Assembly: GCF_000224335.1 (NCBI RefSeq)
Contig: NZ_AFXZ01000051.1
Location: 1-61,999, forward strand
DNA length: 61,999 nucleotides
Source: Bizionia argentinensis JUB59
GTDB taxonomy: Bacteria; Bacteroidota; Bacteroidia; Flavobacteriales; Flavobacteriaceae
Reading direction: 5' to 3'
Both the position numbers and the translations under genes were made by a program. The notes below the pieces were generated by a model that was given only the letters and a program-made list of their open reading frames with translations, was not told where the DNA came from and searched no databases. This document shows, piece after piece, positions 44,744 through 52,250 of the stretch (position 1 is its first letter; each line of letters begins with the position of its first letter).

Positions 44744-45556
44744 TTATCCCATTTTTTTGATATTATGAATAACTCCGCCATCTATCAAAATATCTGTACT
44801 GTTAATAAAACGTGCTGCATCACTTGCTAAAAAATGGATGACATCTACAACATCTTTAGGTTGACCATTACGTTTTAAAGGCGTAGCTTGTTTAATCATT
44901 TCCATGCGTTCCGGATGTTCTTCTGCAGCTTTTAATGCCATTGGTGTTTCAATAACTCCTGGTGAAACAGATACGATTCTTGCGCCTTTTTCTCCCCATT
45001 TATTAGCATTTTTTATCGTTAACAATTGCACACCTCGTTTTGCGAAATTGTACATTAAGTCTGAATCGTTATTTACAAATTTGCTCACAATATCAAAAGA
45101 TTCTTGTGCTTGTGGATTTATAAGTGCCTCATCATAATCTTTATTTGCAGGAACTGTATGAGCCATCATAGACGATAATAAAATTGCTACTGAATCTTTT
45201 TCTGCTAGCTCATAAAATGCATCAACTAAAAGATCGGTTGCAACTAAGTCTATGTTGAATACTTTTTTCAAGTCTTTCACAGTTCCGCTAACTCCAGCTG
45301 TGTGAATGAATGCTTTTAAGGACCCATTATCTGCTACAAATTTTGTTAGTTTATCTATACCTTTTTTATCTGTGATATCACAAGCAATTCCTGCAACGTC
45401 AAAACCTTCTTTTGAAAATTTTGCTACGGTTTCATCCACTTTGTCTTGCGAATAATCTGTAAGTATTATAGGTTGGTTTTTAAAAGCTCTCGCACAAGCC
45501 TGACCTATGCCTCCTGCTCCTCCTGTAATAACTATTAGGTTTTTTTGTACTTTCAT
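44744..45556 (-). CDS. SDR-family oxidoreductase
   Basis: A 270-residue short-chain dehydrogenase. Cofactor loop VITGGAGGIGQACA (residues 9-22), NTAG-equivalent IHTAGVSG, SSMMAHTV (Ser), a non-standard catalytic tyrosine region (LMYNFAKRGVQLL, Tyr-x3-Lys), then SVSPGVIETPM and INSTDILIDGG. NAD(P)-dependent; substrate unknown. It is intact, in contrast to the frameshifted SDR at 40860. Confidence 0.9.
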   Translation of the reverse strand: MKVQKNLIVITGGAGGIGQACARAFKNQPIILTDYSQDKVDETVAKFSKEGFDVAGIACDITDKKGIDKLTKFVADNGSLKAFIHTAGVSGTVKDLKKVFNIDLVATDLLVDAFYELAEKDSVAILLSSMMAHTVPANKDYDEALINPQAQESFDIVSKFVNNDSDLMYNFAKRGVQLLTIKNANKWGEKGARIVSVSPGVIETPMALKAAEEHPERMEMIKQATPLKRNGQPKDVVDVIHFLASDAARFINSTDILIDGGVIHNIKKMG

Positions 45557-45580
45557 TTTACGTATCTTTAAATTAATTTT

Positions 45581-46654
45581 TTAATATCTCGTTATGGCTC
45601 CAAAGCCATTAAATTTTGACAATTCTCCTTTAGGAAGAAAGACTACATCGCCACCAAAACTCATATTTAAATCAATAAGTTCATCATAGATATCATCAAT
45701 GACATCGGTTTTTGTTCGGTCTTCTTCTTTAACATACCTAATTTCATCATCTTCCATAACTGCTGGCTGAAATAAACCTTTTTCTATAAAAAGCGTTTGT
45801 ATTCTGCCTTCTGTAATGGCTCTCCGGATTTCGTTAGTATCACTTAAAAATTTGTTTTCGGTTACTGCTTTGAGCAATTCTGCCTTACGTGCTACATTTT
45901 TTGCTATATTATGTGCTTCTACAATCCCCCAGGCCTCAGTAACAATAACGTGGTCTATTTCTTCGATTCTGCTATTGTTTAAAAAGGATGTAAAAATGCT
46001 CTCTTTTTCATCAGCTATTTTTAAATACTCATGATAGTTTTCTTCAACCGTAACAATTAATACTGGCAAAGGATTTTCTTTTCTAATGGCATTAACTTCT
46101 TTATCTACTTGATTAAAAAATTCTGCCATTAAGCTTCTCTTTTTTGAAGCCACATCAAATTGTGTCTTATTTTTACCGAAAAACAACGTGTTCTCGATAG
46201 GGAATGGTGATTTAAATTCCGTAACCAATCTATCATTTAAAGCTTCGACTAATCGAACTTTATCTTGGTTTAGAACCAGTATATAATAATTAGACTCACT
46301 ATGCATCGCTCTTACTAAATCTCTTGTAGAAAAGGAAGAATCAATCATTACACGATCTGAAACTTGAATAGGTAGTCGTGTAAATTTAGCAATGTCTTCG
46401 TTCACAAAAAGGATTAAGCTCTCTAAATTATGAGCGTGATCTATTTGGTCCGCGAGAGATTCTAATTTTTCTAACAAGGCTGTCGCCTCACGTTTAGTAG
46501 TATCTGCCAGAAGCCTTGTTTCAACCTCTTTGATATGGTTTTTAAGTGTTATTTCATCTTTTAAGCGTTCTGGAAGTGTTCTGTGTGTATTCATTATTAT
46601 TGTGATACAGTTATCAGAACTTATATTCTTTAATTTTTTTAATGTGGTGTTCAT
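45581..46654 (-). CDS. BaeRF-family protein (bacterial archaeo-eukaryotic release factor-like)
   Basis: A 357-residue protein with no TM or signal. Pattern: CITIIMNTHRTLPERLKDEITLK, LFVNEDIAKFTRLPIQV, YYILVLNQDKVRLVEALND, and a C-terminal L7Ae-like part with AVTENKFLSDTNEIRRAITEGRIQTLFIEKG. This matches the BaeRF3-type group, predicted to act on ribosomes like eRF1. It lacks the GGQ peptide-release motif in anything I can see. Its 24-bp distance to the downstream SDR gene suggests co-transcription. Confidence 0.75.
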   Translation of the reverse strand: MNTTLKKLKNISSDNCITIIMNTHRTLPERLKDEITLKNHIKEVETRLLADTTKREATALLEKLESLADQIDHAHNLESLILFVNEDIAKFTRLPIQVSDRVMIDSSFSTRDLVRAMHSESNYYILVLNQDKVRLVEALNDRLVTEFKSPFPIENTLFFGKNKTQFDVASKKRSLMAEFFNQVDKEVNAIRKENPLPVLIVTVEENYHEYLKIADEKESIFTSFLNNSRIEEIDHVIVTEAWGIVEAHNIAKNVARKAELLKAVTENKFLSDTNEIRRAITEGRIQTLFIEKGLFQPAVMEDDEIRYVKEEDRTKTDVIDDIYDELIDLNMSFGGDVVFLPKGELSKFNGFGAITRY

Positions 46655-46758
46655 AATCTATGATTTTAAATTTACAATAAAAAGTTGGACGATTTATTTA
46701 GAATGGATTGGAATAGAGGCCAATGCTTTTAACTTTTCTTAATAAAGAATACGTAAAA

Positions 46759-47208
46759 TTAACCCCTATCGATATCTAAAACTGTACCTGCTTCGCTATA
46801 AGTCAATTCTATTTCTTCTGTCCAACCAGATTTTGAAACTTCAACTTCATAGGTGGTTACTCCATTTTGAAACATAGATTTAGCTGAATCAATTCTATAA
46901 TCGGAATAATCTCTTTTAAGAGCCTCGACTAGGGGCTTTGGTAAATTTGCTTTAACAATTTCGGCTTCTACTTTTACACGGTCTCCCTGTTTATTGAAGT
47001 AAATTTTATGCTCCAGTAAATTGTTTTTGAACTTTACTTTATAATCTTCGTTACTTCTTTCCCATATTATATCTTTAGCTTCAGGGTAAACTTCTAAAAG
47101 ACTTTTAGTAAAACTTTGTGGAACATCTGTCTTTTTTAAATCTTGGGCATTCATTGTTCCGGTAAAAAGTAAAATTATTCCTACTGTAATCGCTTTGAGT
47201 GTTTTCAT
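46759..47208 (-). CDS. Periplasmic PepSY-like domain protein
   Basis: A 149-residue exported protein (signal peptide 1-21, LLFTGTMNAQ). It has two tandem PepSY-like (PF11396-type) repeats, each with the pattern YPEAKDIIWERSNEDYKVKF and YSDYRIDSAKSMFQNGVTTYEVEV. Such proteins are common in Bacteroidota envelopes, role unknown. It has a perfect promoter unit with the regulon palindrome, so it is expected to be a member of the same stress response. Confidence 0.8.
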   Translation of the reverse strand: MKTLKAITVGIILLFTGTMNAQDLKKTDVPQSFTKSLLEVYPEAKDIIWERSNEDYKVKFKNNLLEHKIYFNKQGDRVKVEAEIVKANLPKPLVEALKRDYSDYRIDSAKSMFQNGVTTYEVEVSKSGWTEEIELTYSEAGTVLDIDRG

Positions 47209-47246
47209 TGAATTATAATTTTATGTTGTTCATATTAATAACACAT

Positions 47247-47289
47247 CAAAGATACCTATGATATAAAGTCTACCAAATGACCTAAGTCA
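47247..47289 (-). promoter_or_regulatory. Stress-type promoter: palindrome plus -7 box (PepSY-like)
   Basis: tgacctaagtca (47278-47289) and perfect minus-strand TATCTTTG (47247-47254), centres 33 bp apart, 39 bases before the ATG. Confidence 0.85.
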
Positions 47290-47415
47290 GTTCGCCTACT
47301 CATTAATTAAAAGACTATGGATTAGAACGTTATATTTGATAAAAAAGTAAAGGCTACATCATACTAATAAGAAAAATGAGTCTTTAAAATAATAAATAGG
47401 CTAATAGTAAAAAAA

Positions 47416-47907
47416 TTAATTTGCTTCTACCAAGGCATTCACCGTTTCTAAGTTACGCAACTCTACTCGTATGATAAGGCAAAATTTCCCATCTTTTACC
47501 GTCGTTAAATAGTTTTTAGTTTCTCTTTCATTGAACCCTAATTCTCTAAAAATACCTAAAAGACCAGCAGGTAATGCAGCGAGTTTTCTGTTGTCCACTT
47601 CGGTAAGAAATATTGATGTTAAATGACCTGCTATAAATAATTTACCGTATTCTGAATGGTTAAAAAAACCAAACTTAAAGGTGTTACTACTAAAGCCTCT
47701 TAATTCCTCTTTTATATTGGCAAAGATTGTTTTAAGTTCTATTTTAGTCCTTGAATTAAGTGAAGTGTATTGGCCTAATACGGACACCTGCGGTTTATCA
47801 TTGCCTATTAATGCCATAGTATTTACTACAGTTTCTATTTGAGATATGCTTGAATAAACCCTTGTAATAAATATTTTTCGAAGGTTTTTATCTTCTATAT
47901 ATGGCAT
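47416..47907 (-). CDS. Unrecognised small protein, probable stress protein
   Basis: A 163-residue protein from ATG 47907 (MPYIEDKNLRKIFITRVYSS). An ATG at 47946 is in frame but lies within or upstream of the promoter box, so the shorter start is preferred. The text VSVLGQYTSLNS, FGFFNHSEYGKLFIAGHLTS and LAALPAGLLGIFRELGF is weakly reminiscent of general stress protein 17M/YflT-like alpha-beta domains with a glycine-rich insert. I would not name it. It is expected to be induced with Dps and UspA because of its promoter. Confidence 0.65.
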   Translation of the reverse strand: MPYIEDKNLRKIFITRVYSSISQIETVVNTMALIGNDKPQVSVLGQYTSLNSRTKIELKTIFANIKEELRGFSSNTFKFGFFNHSEYGKLFIAGHLTSIFLTEVDNRKLAALPAGLLGIFRELGFNERETKNYLTTVKDGKFCLIIRVELRNLETVNALVEAN

Positions 47908-47934
47908 TCTGTAACTATTTAATTTAGTGTTGTG

Positions 47935-47977
47935 CCAAATTATCAAGACTGTACGTTTTTGGCAATGATCGAAGTCA
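47935..47977 (-). promoter_or_regulatory. Stress-type promoter: palindrome plus -7 box (47416 gene)
   Basis: tgatcgaagtca (47966-47977) and minus-strand TAATTTGG (47935-47942, one mismatch to TAnnTTTG), centres 33 bp apart. It places transcription start near 47928, so translation should begin at 47907. Confidence 0.65.
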
Positions 47978-48208
47978 ATCGCTTTATTTATTATTCAAAA
48001 AGTTTTGTTAAAATAGAATGCGCTTTTTTGTAGACAGCTTGCTTTAAAAGCCTAAATCACAAAAAAATCAATAAGTCAGTTTAAATTTTTATTCAGACTA
48101 ATTTTATAGCGATGAGAAGTGTTTTTTTTTAAAGATTTCGCAAAAGCGTATCAGCATAATTAAAGCGTTTTACTATAAGACAATGGGTTAGGAAACAGGC
48201 TTGAAATA

Positions 48209-49282
48209 CTATTCAAACTCCGCCATATCTTCTAAGCGTCTTACGTCTTCAATGATAATTTCTTTGTGAGCACCAATAGTTACTACGTTTTCATCTTTAA
48301 ATTTAGTGAGCATTCTAATGGCAGTCTCGGTAGCAGTACCGATAAGATTGGCTAAATCATCTCGTGTTATATTGATACCTTTATTTGTGGTATTATTAAG
48401 TATTTCTGTATTTGAAAGGTTTAATAATACTTTTGCTAACCGCTGTCTTACCGTATCAAAAGCCATACTTATAAGCTGTTCTTGCAGGTTGAGCATATCG
48501 TTAGATAGCATTGTGATGAATTTATTAGCAATGTGTTTATCTCCAAAAAGTAGGGCTGTAAATTCTGATTTTGGGATTTTTACAAGTTCTGATTCTTCTA
48601 TAACTGTAGCGGTATCTCTGTATTTACCTTGACCAGTAAGTAAGGATAGTTGACCTACAAATTGTCCTACACCAAATAAGCCCGTTACCAACGATTTCCC
48701 AGATTCAACTGTTTTATACGTTTTTACAGCTCCTTTTTGAATATAATAAAGTGTATGTGCAGCGTCTCCTTCCATAAAAACAAAGTCTTTTAGGTTAAAA
48801 ACTACAGCATCTCTATGTTCTGAAAGACTTTTTAAATCGTCTTGTATTGCCGTATCATCAAAAAACAGGTTGACACTTTCAATGTCTTTGCTAAATTCCT
48901 TCTTTAAAGCGTCGTGTTTTTCCAGCCTAGATGCAATGGCTTCCAATAGCTCGTTTTCGTCAAAAGGCTTTGTTAGGTAATCATCTGCGCCAATGTTCAT
49001 CCCTTTTCTTATGTCTGTTCGTTCTGTTTTGGCAGTTAAAAATATAAAAGGTGTGCTGGCTGTTTGTTCTTCTTTTCTTAAGTGTCGCAACACTTCATAG
49101 CCATCCATTACAGGCATCATAATATCGCATATAATAATATCTGGGTTTTCTATTTTTGCTACTTCAACACCATTCTTACCATCCACTGCGGTACAGACTT
49201 CATAGTTTGATAACTCTAATATCTCTGCGGTATTTTCTCGCACATCTTGGTGGTCTTCTATTAATAAAATCTTTATTTTCAT
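48209..49282 (-). CDS. Response regulator with CRP-type sensor and HTH output
   Basis: A 357-residue fusion. The receiver domain (1-120) has acidic residues at 9-10, phospho-acceptor Asp53 (IICDIMMPVMDG), Thr83 and Lys105 (LTKPF). A cyclic-nucleotide-binding fold (~140-250) follows: FVFMEGDAAHTLYYIQKGAVKTYK, GQFVGQLSLLTGQ. A CRP-type winged HTH (~285-350) has TRDDLANLIGTATETAIRMLTKFKDE. It is paired with the upstream PAS kinase on the same strand. It is the best candidate for binding the TGAyCtnrGTCA palindromes at -41 of stress genes here; that link is inferred. Confidence 0.92.
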   Translation of the reverse strand: MKIKILLIEDHQDVRENTAEILELSNYEVCTAVDGKNGVEVAKIENPDIIICDIMMPVMDGYEVLRHLRKEEQTASTPFIFLTAKTERTDIRKGMNIGADDYLTKPFDENELLEAIASRLEKHDALKKEFSKDIESVNLFFDDTAIQDDLKSLSEHRDAVVFNLKDFVFMEGDAAHTLYYIQKGAVKTYKTVESGKSLVTGLFGVGQFVGQLSLLTGQGKYRDTATVIEESELVKIPKSEFTALLFGDKHIANKFITMLSNDMLNLQEQLISMAFDTVRQRLAKVLLNLSNTEILNNTTNKGINITRDDLANLIGTATETAIRMLTKFKDENVVTIGAHKEIIIEDVRRLEDMAEFE

Positions 49283-49476
49283 GTGTTTCTATTTATTGTT
49301 TTTTTGGACACATGTTGTTCGCTATTAAACATTTACTTAAGCGATAAAATTCTGAACATGCGCGTTTCATGTGTTTCTATTTATCGTTTTTTTTGGACGC
49401 ATATTGTCCGCAATTAAACATTTACTTAAGTGATAAAATTTTGAACATGCTCGTTTCATCTGTTTCTATTATTAGT
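49278..49476. repeat. Tandem ~88-bp duplication upstream of the response regulator gene
   Basis: Unit 1 (49278-49366) and unit 2 (49367-49454) are ~90% identical head to tail: both run ttcatgtgtttctattta, ttttttggac-catgttgtccgc, attaaacatttacttaag, gataaaatt and gaacatg. A partial third unit (ttcatctgtttctatt) starts at 49455. Unit 1 includes the start codon of the response regulator gene, so the gene's leader or promoter has been duplicated. Confidence 0.9.
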
Positions 49477-49544
49477 TTTCAATGGTCAGATGGAACATCC
49501 AAATACCTATTTTGCATTCGAGCAAAATTTTAGTGAGGAATGTT

Positions 49545-51959
49545 TCATAATACAACAGCTTTTGGCCACTTTATAAACAAAGTGGTGCCGTTATTAATTT
49601 CGCTCCTTAACTCAATGGTGCCATCCAACAATTCTACATATTGTTTTACAATATGAAGCCCTAATCCAGTACCCTGAATATTTTGCGCATTTTTTGCTCT
49701 GAAAAACCGCTCAAAAAGTCTGTTTTGTTCCTCTTTTGCAATACCTATGCCTTCATCTTTAATAATAAGTGTCACCCAATGAGCGCTTTCTTTAATGTTG
49801 AAATAAATAGTTGTGTTTTCTGCAGAATACTTAATAGCGTTAGATAACACATTCATTAAAATATGCCGTACTAATTTTCTATCCAGTTGAAGTAATGCAA
49901 CGTTTTTTGAGGTATTTAATACAATATATTGCCCTATCTTTTTTATTTCTGAAAACTCTTCGATAATAACCTTTGAAAAAGCTACTACATCCAGCAATTC
50001 TTTATTTATCGATACCTTTCCTTCTTCTAATTTACTAAGTGATAAAAAATCGTTTAAAATAACTTCTAAATTTTTTACATTTCGTTTTATTTGAGATATG
50101 TATTTGTCTAGTTTAGATATATTTCCTGCATCGTTTTGTTTTTTAATAAGAATGGCAGAGGTTTGTATGGCACTTAACGGCGTTCTAAACTCGTGCGATG
50201 CCATTGCGACAAAGCGTGATTTTAACTCGTTAAGTTCTTGTTCTTTTTTTAAGGCATTTAACGCAATGTTCTCACTTTCCTTTTGCACAGTTATATCATT
50301 ATAAATAAACAAGGCGTTATAGCAGTTTACTTTATCATCCATTAAAGGTGCAGTATTTACAGCATAGTGGCGATTTTTGTAAGTAGTTTCAAAGTCGAGA
50401 TGCTCGCCTTTTAAGGTATTTATAATGTTTTGCTTTAGCTTTTCTCTTTGTGCATCAGAAATGGTTTTGATATCATCGACTTTATTCCCTTTTATTGCTT
50501 GTCGGTCTATTTCAAATTTTTTAAGCGCTTCTCCAACCAAAAGTAATATTTCAAAATCGCTATTAAAAACTATGATAAATCCATTAGGAAAATTTTTTGC
50601 AATTGCCGAAGATAAAGATTTGTTAGCAATCGCTTTTTTATTAGCTTCTTGACTTTCGATTATTTTGTCTTCCAAAAGTAGATTAGAAGCTACCAATTGT
50701 TGAACAGTAGTAGTTAACTCGCTTGTTCTATTAGTAATTTCTTTTTCTAATCTTTTAGTATAGGCTTTTAGTTGGGATTCAGAAATCCTTAATTTTTCTA
50801 CAGCCATTTTTTGGCTGAAACTTTTTAGCTCTGTAACATCTCTTACAATATTTAACAGTTTATCATTATTTAAAAGTACTACACGCGCTTCAAAATGGAT
50901 TAAGGTGTCATTAACTTTTTCACTGTACTCTATAATGTCTATTTTGCCAGAGGCTATTGCCCGTTGATGTGATGCTTTTACTTTTTTATAAATGTGAGTA
51001 GGTAATGTTTCCTTCATATTAACACCCATAAACGCTTCGGGTTGTACAAATAATTTGTCCTTATTATTAGCATACCATTCTGTGTAAATACCATTATAGT
51101 TCTGAATAAACATCATATCTGGTATGGCTTGTAGTATGGCATTTATTTTAGCTTCCTTATTACGCAATTGTAGTTCTGCTTCTTTTTTTGCAGTAATGTC
51201 TGTAATAAAGCCTTCTATAAATGTGGTTGTGTTTTGTTTGTTATAAACAAATTCACTTTGTTCCCAAACATATTTTATACTACCGTTTTTATGCCTAATA
51301 CGATACTCACACTCAAAAGCTGTAAGCTGTTTTATAGAAGTTTGTATCGTTTGCCAAACCCTATCACGGTCTTCTTCTACAATGAGTTGACCAACGGTTA
51401 TTGTTCCATCTTTAAAGCTCTCAAATGAGTAGCCTGTAATTTCTAAACAGCCCTCGCTGATATAATGCACTGTGTATTCTCTATTGTTTTCACAGCGAAA
51501 TAAAATACCTTTTACATTATTAATTAAGGTATTAAACTTATAATTGCTTGCTAAAAGCTTTTGATTTGTTTCTTTTATTTCTTGAAGATTTTGATGATGT
51601 TCATTTGTGTCTCTTAAATATACAATCGCAATCTCTTTACCATTAAGAACCGCAGAACTACACCTCATTTCTACTCTAAATGGTGTGGTGGTGTTTTTTA
51701 TGGCGAGGATATCTAAAGTCACACAAGTAGTATTGCTTGCGAGGTTGAGAAGACAATTTTTAAGTTGTGTTCTGTGTTTTTCTGGAATAAAAAGAGCTAA
51801 ATCTTTTTGTAACAACGCATCATTTTCACAATCAAATATTTGATTACAAGTAGGATTTGCCATTAAAATAGTTCCCCCTTTATCTACTATTAGAATAGCT
51901 TCTGTAGAAAGTTGAAATATCTTTTTGTAAAGATTTACGTCTTGTAAGTATTCATTCAC
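49545..51959 (-). CDS. Multi-PAS sensor histidine kinase
   Basis: An 804-residue soluble kinase (no TM). PAS1 (~5-120), PAS2 with PAC (~140-260, HKNGSIKYVWEQSEF, FITDITAKKEAE), PAS3 (~265-380), a coiled-coil (385-450), PAS4 (~455-560), then HisKA with phospho-acceptor His589 (MASHEFRTPLSA) and HATPase with N708, DEGIGI (735-740) and GTGLGL (763-768). All catalytic boxes are intact. It lies 262 bp upstream of the response regulator gene and probably phosphorylates it. The signal is unknown; cytoplasmic PAS sensing suggests redox, oxygen or NO. Confidence 0.95.
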   Translation of the reverse strand: MNEYLQDVNLYKKIFQLSTEAILIVDKGGTILMANPTCNQIFDCENDALLQKDLALFIPEKHRTQLKNCLLNLASNTTCVTLDILAIKNTTTPFRVEMRCSSAVLNGKEIAIVYLRDTNEHHQNLQEIKETNQKLLASNYKFNTLINNVKGILFRCENNREYTVHYISEGCLEITGYSFESFKDGTITVGQLIVEEDRDRVWQTIQTSIKQLTAFECEYRIRHKNGSIKYVWEQSEFVYNKQNTTTFIEGFITDITAKKEAELQLRNKEAKINAILQAIPDMMFIQNYNGIYTEWYANNKDKLFVQPEAFMGVNMKETLPTHIYKKVKASHQRAIASGKIDIIEYSEKVNDTLIHFEARVVLLNNDKLLNIVRDVTELKSFSQKMAVEKLRISESQLKAYTKRLEKEITNRTSELTTTVQQLVASNLLLEDKIIESQEANKKAIANKSLSSAIAKNFPNGFIIVFNSDFEILLLVGEALKKFEIDRQAIKGNKVDDIKTISDAQREKLKQNIINTLKGEHLDFETTYKNRHYAVNTAPLMDDKVNCYNALFIYNDITVQKESENIALNALKKEQELNELKSRFVAMASHEFRTPLSAIQTSAILIKKQNDAGNISKLDKYISQIKRNVKNLEVILNDFLSLSKLEEGKVSINKELLDVVAFSKVIIEEFSEIKKIGQYIVLNTSKNVALLQLDRKLVRHILMNVLSNAIKYSAENTTIYFNIKESAHWVTLIIKDEGIGIAKEEQNRLFERFFRAKNAQNIQGTGLGLHIVKQYVELLDGTIELRSEINNGTTLFIKWPKAVVL

Positions 51960-52250
51960 TATTTATAAAAAAGCTATTGGTTAGTTGGTTCGACAAGATA
52001 CTATTTTTTGAATAATAAAAATTAATTTATTGAAATTTCAGAAATAGTAGTGACTCTACTTCTTATAGACTAACAACTAAATAACCTTAGAAGAACTAGT
52101 AATATTAAAATGAAGTAAGGTGTTAATTTGCCAATCTAAATCTGTGGATTTTTCAATACATTTATTAACTATCAGAGATTTTTCGGTTTTTATATCAAAC
52201 CAATACATCGACTAACTTGTTCAAATTGTATATTTGGTGTAAATAACTAA
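51960..52250. promoter_or_regulatory. Divergent promoter region
   Basis: 291 bases between the kinase (left) and FUSC (right) genes. A perfect rightward TATATTTG lies at 52229-52236, with TTG at 52218-52220 upstream. On the minus strand TATCTTGT at 51992-51999 is a weak candidate for the kinase. No repeat or hairpin of note. Confidence 0.4.

Noticed and set aside
49323-49460. Short open frames within the tandem duplication
   Set aside because: They have no codon bias, conserved motif or start context and are explained by the repeat itself.
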